Below are positions 54,106 to 62,216 of a stretch of 64,000 nucleotides of DNA, piece after piece (positions within the stretch are counted from its first letter, which is position 1; every line of letters starts with the position of its first letter). Source of the DNA: Fredinandcohnia aciditolerans. Its GTDB lineage: Bacteria > Bacillota > Bacilli > Bacillales > Bacillaceae_L. The position numbers were made by a program, and so were the translations under genes. The notes below the pieces were generated by a model. It worked only from the letters and a program-made list of their open reading frames with translations. It was not told where the DNA came from and searched no databases. The stretch is from NCBI GenBank assembly GCA_003640645.1, contig QGHH01000019.1:1-64000 (forward strand), in the 5' to 3' direction.

Positions 54106-54514
54106 GGATTATTTTAATGATCAGCTCCAGTATATCGACCAAAACTTGCCAGAATTAAACAATCTCTATTCATCCTCCACGCCACTTAGTGAAAGGAATC
54201 GGACTTTCTTTAGTTCTTATGTCAATGAACTTAAAAGCTATGTGGATAGTGGTGCAGTAGAACCTATACCTAAGGTTTTTATTGGAACAAAGGTAACGGT
54301 CATGTTTGATGGAGAAGACGATACAGAGGATTATTATATATGTTTACCGAAACAATCTGACCCGGATACCGGATGTATCTCATTTTTATCGCCGGTTGGA
54401 AGACAATTATTATTGTGTAAAGTAGGCGACAAAGTATTGCTGAGTACACCAGCGGGTGGCCTTCCGGTGATGATCCAAGATATAGCATTTGCAGGAAATT
54501 TAATTTTGCAGTAA
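54095..54514 (+). CDS. GreA/GreB C-terminal-domain protein
   Basis: A 139-residue protein. The C-terminal half (about 55-139) resembles the FKBP-like domain of GreA/GreB transcript-cleavage factors: KVFIGTKVTVMFDGEDDTED, then ISFLSPVGRQLLLCKVGDKV and LLSTPAGGLPVMIQDI. The N-terminal half is short and acidic rather than the long GreA coiled coil, so it would not reach the polymerase active site like GreA; a Rnk-like role is possible. GGAGGATAT lies just before the ATG at 54095. It is preceded by a possible leader peptide. Confidence 0.75.
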   Translation: MSHKDYFNDQLQYIDQNLPELNNLYSSSTPLSERNRTFFSSYVNELKSYVDSGAVEPIPKVFIGTKVTVMFDGEDDTEDYYICLPKQSDPDTGCISFLSPVGRQLLLCKVGDKVLLSTPAGGLPVMIQDIAFAGNLILQ

Positions 54515-54589
54515 TAGTGTTGGAATTAAAATTAAGCGCTTACAATCCATTTCCCTTTATATGCGTATAAAACGGAAGTGGATTTTTGC

Positions 54590-54618
54590 TTGTTAAATAG
54601 TAAATTATTCGTTAAAAT
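54590..54618 (+). promoter_or_regulatory. Promoter of the tyrosyl-tRNA synthetase leader
   Basis: TTGTTA, a 17-bp spacer and TAAAAT lie just upstream of the T-box leader. Confidence 0.65.
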
Positions 54619-54639
54619 AGCCTTTATATTGAATAGTAA

Positions 54640-54877
54640 AGTGATGATAGGAATCAGTAGCAGCTTATCTCCCTGTATTAGAGAGCCGGTGGTTGGTGAA
54701 AACCGGAACAAAGATAAATGTGAATTACCTCCTTGAGCTTTCTTTGTGAACTCATATTTAGTGAAAATTAGCAAAGAACGGACGAGCCGTTATTCGAATG
54801 AAGCGGAAGATACATATCTTCAATCAAGGGTGGTACCGCGTGCAACCACGTCCCTTTTTAGGGGCGTGGTTTTTTGT
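54640..54877 (+). ncRNA. T-box riboswitch (tyrosine)
   Basis: The leader contains the T-box consensus AAGGGTGGTACCGCG (54826-54840) and a terminator CCACGTCCC...GGGGCGTGG with a T run (54843-54877). Stem I shows the AGAGAGCCGGTGGTTGGTG region, and GAATTACCTCC offers specifier codon TAC (tyrosine). Uncharged tRNA-Tyr should prevent termination and let the synthetase gene be read. Unusually, the 740 bp between this terminator and the coding region is filled by tandem array B. Confidence 0.92.
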
Positions 54878-54895
54878 ATTTTCATCAGAGTATTG

Positions 54896-55605
54896 GCGAT
54901 CACGGACAATGGTAGGTCAAGATTGGTACGAAATGTCTTTGAGGCGGTGTGTCGTGGACAAAATCAGGTGGAGCTTGAGTTGAAATGTCTTGAAGCGGTG
55001 TGTCGTGGACAAAACCAGGTAGAGCTTGGGTTGAAATGTCTTTGATGCATTGTGTCGTGGACAAAACCAGGTAGAGCCTGAGTTAAAAATGTCTTTGAGG
55101 CGGTGTGTCGTGGACAAAACCAGGTAGAGCCTGAGTTGAAATGTCTTTGAGGCGGTGTGTCGTGGACAAAACCAGGTAGAGCTTGGGTTGAAATGTCTTT
55201 GATGCATTGTGTCGTGGACAAAACCAGGTAGAGCTTGGGTTGAAATGTCTTTGAAGCGGTGTGTCGTGGACAAAACCAGGTAGAGCCTGGGTTGAAATGT
55301 CTTTGAAGCGGTGTGTCGTGGACAAAATCAGGTAGAGGTTGAGTTGAAATGTCTTGAAGCGGTGTGTCGTGGACAAAACCAGGTAGAGCTTGGGTTGAAA
55401 TGTCTTTGAGGCGGTGTGTCGTGAACAAAATTAGGTAGAGCTTGAGTTGAAATGTCTTTGAGGCGGTGCGTCGTGGACAAAACCAGGTAGAGCCTGGGTT
55501 GAAATGTCTTTGAAGCGGTGTGTCGTGAACAAAAGCGGTCTACGAATAGGCTGAAATAGCTCTGAGGCTGCATGACACAGACAAAAGCGATATGAAAGTA
55601 AAACT
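54896..55605 (+). repeat. Tandem array B, 52-bp unit, about 13-14 copies, in the tyrS leader
   Basis: Units read GTGTGTCGTGGACAAAACCA, then GGTAGAGCTTGGGTTGAAAT and GTCTTTGAAGCG; the period is 52 bp, with degenerate first and last units. In each, GTCTTTGA and TCGTGGAC can pair (seven of eight) around nine variable bases, 25 bases in all. The array lies after the T-box terminator and before the SD of tyrS, so it should be part of the synthetase mRNA. Minus-strand frames are open only because 52 is not divisible by 3 and the unit lacks stops; they are not genes. Confidence 0.92.
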
Positions 55606-55646
55606 AGAAATAATTTTAGTAAATGAACAAACCGGAGGGAAACCAA

Positions 55647-56891
55647 ATGGAGAATTTTATTGAACAGTTAACAGGCGAACAAAAAATAGAACTGGAAAGA
55701 CAATTTGCTATTTACACAAATGGGGTACAAGAGGTTGTCCCGGCACATGAATTAAAACAAAAAATTGCAAAGTCAATTGTGACCAACCAGCCATTAAAAG
55801 TGAAGCTCGGGCTTGACCCATCAGCGCCAGATGTTCACTTGGGACACACAGTGGTGTTAAATAAATTAAAACAATTCCAGGAAAATGGTCATGTGGTCCA
55901 GCTTTTAATCGGTGACTTTACAGGGAAAATTGGGGACCCAACTGGAAAATCTGTTGCCCGTAAACAATTGACAGATGAAGAAGTGAAACATAATGCGAAA
56001 ACATATTTTGAACAATTTGGAAAAGTATTAGACATGGAGAAGGTTGAGCTTCAATATAATTCCAAATGGCTATCAACATTAAATTTTGAGGATATTATCA
56101 ACTTAGCGGCAAGTATTACGGTTGCTCGTTTACTTGAAAGGAATGACTTCTCTGAGCGTTTAGAAACAGGAAAGCCAATTTCTCTTCATGAATTTTTCTA
56201 CCCACTTATGCAGGGGTATGACTCTGTTGCCCTTGAAAGTGACATTGAACTAGGTGGAAATGACCAGCATTTCAACGTGTTAATGGGAAGACATTTACAA
56301 GAGCATTTTGGTAAAGAAAAGCAGGTTGTGATTCTACTTCCACTATTAGAAGGACTTGATGGCGTTGAAAAAATGTCTAAGTCGAAAGGTAATTACATTG
56401 GTGTGGATGAGGCACCAAATGATATGTATGGCAAAACAATGTCCATTCAGGATGAAATGATGGCCAAATACTTTGATTTAGTGACAGACCTTGCTTTAGA
56501 AGAAAAGAATGAAATCAAGGCTAAAATAGAAAACGGCACCCTACACCCACGTGATGCAAAAATGCTACTTGGAAGAACAATTGTAAGAATGTACCATGGT
56601 GAGGATGCAGCTCAGCAGGCGGAAGAACATTTTAAGACAGTCTTTCAAAAAGGTGTCATTCCAGACGATATTCCAGTAGTAATTTGGTCAGGTGAAAATA
56701 AAATTTCGATCATTGATTTACTTGTTCAATTGGATTTACAAAAGTCTAAAGGGGAAGCTAGAAAAATGATCCAAAATGGTGGAGTCAAACTAAATGGCGA
56801 AAAAGTCGTAGATATACATCTAGAGCTTGAAATAACAAACGACATGATTGTTCAAGTCGGAAAACGTAAGTTTGTAAAAATTATAAAATAA
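55647..56891 (+). CDS. tyrS: Tyrosyl-tRNA synthetase
   Basis: Charges tRNA-Tyr with tyrosine. It has 414 residues: class I synthetase with HIGH variant DVHLGHTV (about 60-66) and KMSKS loop EKMSKSKGN (about 240), and a C-terminal S4 RNA-binding domain (about 350-412). The sequence is closer to the TyrZ type of Bacillus than to the classical TyrS, judged by [24 protein letters not shown] precedes the ATG at 55647; the ATG at 55623 would overlap that site. It is controlled by the tyrosine T-box. Confidence 0.95.
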   Translation: MENFIEQLTGEQKIELERQFAIYTNGVQEVVPAHELKQKIAKSIVTNQPLKVKLGLDPSAPDVHLGHTVVLNKLKQFQENGHVVQLLIGDFTGKIGDPTGKSVARKQLTDEEVKHNAKTYFEQFGKVLDMEKVELQYNSKWLSTLNFEDIINLAASITVARLLERNDFSERLETGKPISLHEFFYPLMQGYDSVALESDIELGGNDQHFNVLMGRHLQEHFGKEKQVVILLPLLEGLDGVEKMSKSKGNYIGVDEAPNDMYGKTMSIQDEMMAKYFDLVTDLALEEKNEIKAKIENGTLHPRDAKMLLGRTIVRMYHGEDAAQQAEEHFKTVFQKGVIPDDIPVVIWSGENKISIIDLLVQLDLQKSKGEARKMIQNGGVKLNGEKVVDIHLELEITNDMIVQVGKRKFVKIIK

Positions 56892-56900
56892 CAAGAAAAA

Positions 56901-56938
56901 GCGGGGCGACATCCCAAAGATGTCAGCCCCGTTTTTTT
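56901..56938 (+). terminator. Terminator of tyrS
   Basis: GCGGGGCGACATC pairs with GATGTCAGCCCCG (one mismatch), followed by seven T. Confidence 0.92.
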
Positions 56939-56972
56939 AAAAGAGCATCCAGTTATGTCAGGGATTCTCTCT

Positions 56973-57806
56973 TTATTTTCCAATAAACATTTGTGACCAG
57001 TAATTACCGCTAGCTTGGTGCCCAACTCCGATATGAGTAAAGTTTGGATTTAGGATGTTTTTACGGTGTCCTTCACTGTTCATCCAAGCGTTTACTACTG
57101 CCTCAGGTGATGCTTGTCCCTTTGCGATATTTTCACCTGCTGTCTTGTACGATACACCGAAATCCCTCATCATATCAAACGGAGATCCGTAGGTCGGACT
57201 TGTATGAGAGAAATAATTTTTTTGTTGCATATCATTAGCTTTTGTTTTCGCCACTTTACTTAATGATGTATCGGCTTTAAGAGCAGGTAAGCCATTTTTC
57301 GTACGCTGTGCATTCGTAAGGTCAATAACCTGTCTTTCAAAATTACTAATTCCAGCTGCAGGGGCTGGAGCTGGGGCAGGCTGCTGGGTTGCAGGCTGAC
57401 GGTTTTGTTCAGGCGCTGTGTCACCTGCTGGGTAATCAGGAGCCGGAGTTACATTATTCGGTGCTGGTACAGCATTATTTCCATTACCACCTATAAAACG
57501 ATTTAAATCGTTTGGAATTGCGTTTGTACCGTCAGGAGTACGAACAACAATTTTTTTATTGATAAACCGAGAATACTGTTGTTCTCCTTTTGCATGTTGT
57601 ACGCTGGTAGTATGTGGATATCTATCACTTGACATTGTCGTGCGGTAGGGACGGTCTTGTTTAATGATATAGCCGTTATTCACACTTTCAACGTTTGCTG
57701 AACGGTTATTGTCATCTGCAGCATTGTCGTTATTATTGTTACACGCGGACATTAAAAGCATTGCAGAGCCAAGAATCGCGATACCTGTTTTTGTAAATCT
57801 TTGCAA
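56973..57806 (-). CDS. CAP/SCP-domain lipoprotein (YkwD-like)
   Basis: A 277-residue secreted protein. The signal peptide ends in lipobox LMSAC (Cys22), followed by an Asn/Asp-rich stretch. A middle region (about 40-110) with YIIKQDRPYRTT-like sequence and a Pro/Ala-rich linker (about 112-150) precede the C-terminal CAP domain (about 153-277). That domain has LTNAQRTKNGLPAL, NYFSHTSP, AGENIAKG and GHRKNILNPNFTHIGVG. It resembles YkwD and spore-coat-associated SafA partners; the function is unknown. The start is TTG 57806 with AGGAGG 8 bases upstream. Confidence 0.88.
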   Translation of the reverse strand: MQRFTKTGIAILGSAMLLMSACNNNNDNAADDNNRSANVESVNNGYIIKQDRPYRTTMSSDRYPHTTSVQHAKGEQQYSRFINKKIVVRTPDGTNAIPNDLNRFIGGNGNNAVPAPNNVTPAPDYPAGDTAPEQNRQPATQQPAPAPAPAAGISNFERQVIDLTNAQRTKNGLPALKADTSLSKVAKTKANDMQQKNYFSHTSPTYGSPFDMMRDFGVSYKTAGENIAKGQASPEAVVNAWMNSEGHRKNILNPNFTHIGVGHQASGNYWSQMFIGK

Positions 57807-57984
57807 TGTAAATTCCTCCTTAGCATGATTCGATTTACTTTTATATTTTGCTCTGCAGTAGCGAAAGTATTGGTGGTAATAAAAGAGAATCGGATTGGTA
57901 AAAAGCCATCGTACACCTTAACGAAAGTATCAACTTCCATTAAAATAAGGAAGAAAGCAAATACAAACCCATGAGGTGAAAGCA

Positions 57985-58605
57985 ATGAAAATCATTGATA
58001 TTTCTCAGTCTTTAAGTCAGAGAACACAAGAGTGGCCAAATGATACCCCATTTAACTACGCTCTCACATGGTCCATTGAAGAAGGTTCAACAGTAAATGT
58101 CGGACAAATCACATCAAGTACTCATATTGGAACTCATATTGATGCTCCATTTCACTTTGACAATAAAGGAAAAAAGGTGCATGAACTAGACCTTGACTTA
58201 TATGTAGGAAAAGCAAGAGTTATTGAGGTATCAGAAAAAAAGGAAATCGAGATTGAGGATTTAAAAAGGTTTGACTTATCTGGTGTTAAACGGCTCTTAA
58301 TCCGTACAAATTCATGGAAAAATCGGGACCGATTTCCGACCGCCATTACAAGTTTACATCCAGAAATTGCATTTTACTTGGCTGAAAAAGGGATTCGATT
58401 GATTGGAGTGGACACTCCTTCTGTTGATCAATTGGATAGTAAAGATTTACAGGCTCATCATCAATTGCATAAGCATGGAATCAATATTCTTGAGGGGATT
58501 GTCTTAGAACATGTCGAACCTGGAGATTATGAATTAATCGCGCTGCCACTTCCAATCGAGGGTGCTGATGGTAGTCCGGTTCGTGCGGTTTTGAAGAAGT
58601 TTTAG
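57985..58605 (+). CDS. kynB: Cyclase-family hydrolase, kynurenine formamidase-like (KynB)
   Basis: A 206-residue metal hydrolase. The signature STHIGTHIDAPFHF (about 45-58) gives His and Asp ligands; VDTPSVDQLDSKDLQAHHQL (about 138-157) adds a His pair and Glu is nearby (LEGIVLEHV). This is the KynB/arylformamidase pattern: hydrolysis of N-formylkynurenine in tryptophan breakdown. No kynA or kynU lies next to it, so another amide or ester substrate is possible. GAGGTGAAAGC precedes the ATG at 57985. Confidence 0.8.
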   Translation: MKIIDISQSLSQRTQEWPNDTPFNYALTWSIEEGSTVNVGQITSSTHIGTHIDAPFHFDNKGKKVHELDLDLYVGKARVIEVSEKKEIEIEDLKRFDLSGVKRLLIRTNSWKNRDRFPTAITSLHPEIAFYLAEKGIRLIGVDTPSVDQLDSKDLQAHHQLHKHGINILEGIVLEHVEPGDYELIALPLPIEGADGSPVRAVLKKF

Positions 58606-58615
58606 GGAATAAAGA

Positions 58616-58648
58616 AAAATCCATTGTCATAAGAACAATGGATTTTTT
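58616..58648. terminator. Terminator of kynB
   Basis: AAAATCCATTGT and ACAATGGATTTT form a 12-bp stem, flanked by A and T runs, so it may also serve the small gene on the other strand. Confidence 0.88.
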
Positions 58649-58678
58649 AAACCTCTAATGGAGGAAAAACAAGCGGGT

Positions 58679-58828
58679 TTAACAAGCAGCAGGTATTAGG
58701 TCATTCCTATTAACAAGCTCTACCTTAAATAGTAATTCCATTTGTTTGATCTCATACATTCCATTTTCATAAACGTACAAAACTTCATACAAATCGTTTT
58801 TATAAACGACTTTATCACCCAATTTCAT
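58679..58828 (-). CDS. Small protein, 49 residues
   Basis: A short frame with a strong SD (AGGAGGTAG, 5 bases before ATG). The product starts MKLGDKVVYKNDLYEVLYVY and continues ENGMYEIKQMELLFKVELVN, ending NRNDLIPAAC. The sequence looks like a small beta-barrel (KOW or SH3-like): GDKVVYKND is a typical opening. Function unknown. It converges on kynB and is divergent from nagP. Confidence 0.75.
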   Translation of the reverse strand: MKLGDKVVYKNDLYEVLYVYENGMYEIKQMELLFKVELVNRNDLIPAAC

Positions 58829-58973
58829 GGAATACTACCTCCTAATTAATGCTTATCCTCAGTTTAATATATATAAATTCCGACTTCTATACACCTTTAG
58901 TAATATTCTGGTAGATAAATATGATAATTTTCATTTGAATAATCGAAATATTTGATGTAAAACAACTTTTATG

Positions 58974-59009
58974 ACTGGTATAGACAACTACACAGCCCGG
59001 TGATAAAAT
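58974..59009 (+). promoter_or_regulatory. NagR-type operator and promoter of nagP
   Basis: CTGGTATAGACAACTAC (58975-58991) matches the NagR (YvoA)/DasR operator type and is nearly identical to the site before nagA. The -35 TAGACA (58981) lies inside it; a 17-bp spacer and TAAAAT (59004-59009) follow. A bound regulator would block polymerase until glucosamine-6-phosphate or GlcNAc-6-phosphate releases it. The nagR gene itself is not in view. Confidence 0.8.
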
Positions 59010-59052
59010 GAGTTGCAGTAATTAATCTGACTATCCTTTGGTTACACTAACG

Positions 59053-59066
59053 TGTAAGCGTTAAAC
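59053..59066 (+). promoter_or_regulatory. cre-like site in the nagP leader
   Basis: TGTAAGCGTTAAAC matches the cre consensus with two mismatches at its 3' end. It lies about 40 bp after the expected start site, a position where CcpA can act as roadblock. Confidence 0.5.
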
Positions 59067-59146
59067 ATAATGAAATCATTCTTGAAATATTAATAGTTAA
59101 AACCGAAGAATAGCAGAAAATCACAAAAATAAGGGAGGAATTCATC

Positions 59147-60592
59147 ATGATGAAATATCTTCAAAAACTTGGTCGTTCATTAATGTTACCGGTTGCAGTA
59201 TTGCCTGCAGCGGCTATCTTGATGGGGATCGGTTATTGGATTGACCCACAAGGATGGGGTGGGGGAAGTCCGATAGCAGCTTTCTTAATAAAAGCAGGAG
59301 GAGCCATCATTGACAACATGTCGATACTTTTCGCAGTGGGTGTCGCATTAGGAATGTCGAAAGATAAAGACGGTTCTGCTGCATTAAGTGGGTTAGTGGG
59401 ATACTTAACAGTCACAACCTTACTGGCTACAAATACGGTGGCAATGCTTCAAGGGGTTGATCCAACTGAGGTAAATGCAGCATTTGGAAAAATTCAAAAC
59501 CAATTTATTGGGATTATCTCTGGTATTATTGCTTCCATTATGTACAATCGTTTCAGTGATGTACAATTACCTGACGCACTAGCTTTCTTCAGTGGGAAAA
59601 GACTTGTTCCAATTCTAACATCTGTTGCAATGCTAGTAGCATCACTTGTGTTGTTATTTGTTTGGCCAGTTATTTACTCAGGATTAGTTGCCTTTGGTAA
59701 AGGTATTCTTGATTTAGGTGCAGTGGGTGCCGGATTATATGGATTCTTTAACAGACTTCTAATTCCAACTGGTCTTCACCATGCTTTAAATTCCGTGTTC
59801 TGGTTTGATGTAGCAGGTATTAATGATATAAATAATTTCTTAAGTGGTGCTGGCGAAAAAGGTATTACTGGTAGATATCAAGCTGGATTCTTCCCAGTTA
59901 TGATGTTTGGTTTGCCAGCCGCAGCTCTTGCGATGTACCATACAGCAAAATCCACAAGAAAGAAACAAGCAGCATCATTACTAATGGCAGCGGCTTTCGC
60001 GGCATTCTTCACTGGTGTTACCGAACCATTAGAATTTGCATTCATGTTCTTAGCACCGGGGTTATATGTGGTGCATGCTGCATTAACCGGTATTTCTTTA
60101 TTTGTGGCAGCTACGTTCCACTGGACTGCAGGTTTTGCATTTAGTGCCGGCTTTGTTGACTTTTTCCTAAGTCTTCGAAATCCAATCGCAAACCAACCAT
60201 GGATGCTACTAGTACAAGGACTTATTATAGCGGTTATTTATTATGTGCTATTCCGTTTCCTAATTGTTAAATTTAATCTTAAAACACCTGGTCGTGAAGA
60301 TGAGGAAATTACCGAAACAACTACACAGTCAGATGGTAAATCAAGATTCGCTAGTATGGCCGCTCAAATCTATGAAGGTTTAGGTGGAGATGAGAACGTA
60401 ACATCAGTTGATAACTGTGTAACTCGATTGCGTTTAGAAGTTAAAGACATGGATAAAGTTGATCAGAAAAAAATTAAAGCAACAGGGGTTCCTGGAATCA
60501 ATATTGTTGGTAAAAACAGTATTCAAGTTATTGTCGGAACAAACGTTCAATTCGTTGCAGATGAAGTCCATAAAATTCGTAAAGAGAAATAG
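59147..60592 (+). CDS. nagP: PTS N-acetylglucosamine transporter, EIICB
   Basis: Takes up and phosphorylates N-acetylglucosamine. It has 481 residues: EIIC membrane domain (about 1-375) with GLHHALNSVFWF and GVTEPLEFAFMFL, typical of the glucose/GlcNAc family, then a linker and EIIB domain (about 400-480) with phosphorylated Cys in VDNCVTRLRLEV. There is no EIIA domain, so phosphate must come from another EIIA (for example that of PtsG). AGGGAGG precedes the ATG; the next ATG codon is also possible. The NagR-type operator upstream and nagA-nagB downstream fix the substrate. Confidence 0.92.
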   Translation: MMKYLQKLGRSLMLPVAVLPAAAILMGIGYWIDPQGWGGGSPIAAFLIKAGGAIIDNMSILFAVGVALGMSKDKDGSAALSGLVGYLTVTTLLATNTVAMLQGVDPTEVNAAFGKIQNQFIGIISGIIASIMYNRFSDVQLPDALAFFSGKRLVPILTSVAMLVASLVLLFVWPVIYSGLVAFGKGILDLGAVGAGLYGFFNRLLIPTGLHHALNSVFWFDVAGINDINNFLSGAGEKGITGRYQAGFFPVMMFGLPAAALAMYHTAKSTRKKQAASLLMAAAFAAFFTGVTEPLEFAFMFLAPGLYVVHAALTGISLFVAATFHWTAGFAFSAGFVDFFLSLRNPIANQPWMLLVQGLIIAVIYYVLFRFLIVKFNLKTPGREDEEITETTTQSDGKSRFASMAAQIYEGLGGDENVTSVDNCVTRLRLEVKDMDKVDQKKIKATGVPGINIVGKNSIQVIVGTNVQFVADEVHKIRKEK

Positions 60593-60660
60593 AATGAAAA
60601 AGAGGCTGTCCTAAGATGGACGGGTCAGAGTTCCAAAACGGTATATTTCAATACATTTTT

Positions 60661-60699
60661 TAGCGTGAATTCACATACGAATTCACGCTTTCATTTTTT
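60661..60699 (+). terminator. Terminator of nagP
   Basis: AGCGTGAATTC and GAATTCACGCT form an 11-bp stem followed by a T-rich tail. It separates nagP from array C. Confidence 0.88.
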
Positions 60700-60721
60700 A
60701 TGAAACTGTATTTGCCCAAGG

Positions 60722-61990
60722 GAAAGTCACTTAGTTCGGACACATCTTTCCTGGGCATACCGTCGCTTGACTGAAGTCAGCTTAACTTCGGACCCAACTG
60801 CGATGAAAATGCCCTTGCATGTCTGAAGTCAGCTTAGCTTCGGACTCAACTGCGCTGAAAATGCCTCTTCTTGTCTAAAGTAAGCTCACCTTCGGACAGA
60901 ATTGAGTTGTAAAAGCTCTTGTGTGTCTGAAGTCAGCTTAGCTTCGGACTCAACGGCGATGAAATTGCTTTTGTTTGTCTGAAGTAAGCTCACCTTCGGA
61001 CAGACCCGAGCTGGAAAAGCCCTTGTGTGTCTGAAGTTAGCTTAGCTTCGGACTCAACTGCGCTGAAAATGCCTCTTCTTGTCTAAAGTAAGCTCACCTT
61101 CGTACAGAACTGAGCTGGAAAAGCCCTTGTGTGTCTGAAGTTAGTTCTGCTTCAGACTCAATCAAGTTGAAAATGCCTCTTCTTGTCTGAAGTAAGCTCA
61201 CCTTCGGACAGACCGGAGCTGGAAATGCCCTTGTGTGTCTGAAGTTAGCTTAGCTTCGGACTCAACTGCGATGAAATTGTTTCCGTTTGTCTGAAGTAAG
61301 CCCGCCTTCGGACAGACTGTAGCTGAAATTGTCCTTGCATGTCGGAAGTAGGCACACCTTCGGATTCAACCTGAGTTGAAAATGCCCTTGTGTGTCTGAA
61401 GTAAGCTCACCTTCGGATAGACCGGAGCTGGAAATGCCCTTGTGTGTCTGAAGTTAGCTTAACTTCGGACTCAACGGCGATGAAAATGCCTTTGTTTGTC
61501 TGAAGTAGGCTCACCTTCGGACAGACCGGAGCTGGAAATGCCCTTGTGTGTCTGAAGTTAGTTCTACTTCGGACTCAACGGCGATGAAAATGCCTCTTCT
61601 TGTCTGAAGTTAGCTTAACTTCGGACTCAATCAAGTTGAAAATGCCTCTTCTTGTCTGAAGTAAGCTCACCTTCGGACTCAACGGCGATGAAAATGCCTT
61701 TGTTTGTCTGAAGTAGGCTCACCTTCGGACAGACCGGAGCTGGAAATGCCCTTGTGTGTCTGAAGTTAGTTCTACTTCGGACTCAACGGCGCTGAAAATG
61801 CCTCTTCTTGTCTGAAGTAAGCTCACCTTCGGACAGACTGTAGCTGAAATTGTCCTTGCATGTCTGAAGTAGGCTCACCTTCGGACAGACCTAAGCTGGA
61901 AAAGCCCTTGTGTGTCTGAAGTTAGCTATACTTCGGACTCACCCGCGATGAAATTGCTTTCGCTTGTCCGAAGTTTATCTGAATTGCTCA
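60722..61990 (+). repeat. Tandem array C, 52-bp unit, about 24 copies
   Basis: Units read GTCTGAAGTAAGCTCACC, then TTCGGACAGACCGGAGCTGG and AAATGCCCTTGTGT, 52 bp. Each holds GTCTGAAG, nine variable bases and CTTCGGAC (25 bases), a full 8-bp hairpin with one G-T pair. Two unit types alternate for much of the array: loop TAAGCTCAC followed by CAG, and loop TTAGCTTAG followed by CTC, giving a 104-bp higher-order repeat. The ends are degenerate. It fills the gap between the nagP terminator and nagA, and no reading frame of note is present. Confidence 0.93.
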
Positions 61991-62149
61991 ATAGCTTTTT
62001 TGCCAAGGTTGTTAGTAACAAGATGATGGGTATTTTTGCAACCCAATATAAGACATTTATCCAAGTCGGACGGCTCTTTTATTTATTGTAAAACACAATA
62101 ATTTTAGGATAAGAAGGGAAAAGTAAGGTAAAAATAACAAAGTGTTAAG

Positions 62150-62184
62150 TGGTATAGACAACTAGCTTTCATTCGAGATATAAT
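62150..62184 (+). promoter_or_regulatory. NagR-type operator and promoter of nagA-nagB
   Basis: TGGTATAGACAACTA (62150-62164) is identical over 15 bases to the site before nagP. TAGACA within it, an 18-bp spacer and TATAAT (62179-62184) form the promoter. Confidence 0.8.
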
Positions 62185-62216
62185 GAATGAGATGAAACAT
62201 AAAAGGAGTCCTTGAC

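Noticed and set aside
54917-55646. Long overlapping minus-strand reading frames with repeats such as FVHDTP and STWFCPRH
   Set aside because: They run through array B in all three frames. A 52-bp unit without stops shifts frame each time, so openness is a by-product of the repeat. No SD sites or sensible starts.
60722-61990. CRISPR array
   Set aside because: Units are repeated over their full length with no unique spacers; the variable part is only a 9-base loop that itself recurs. No cas genes are in the window. The same holds for arrays A and B.
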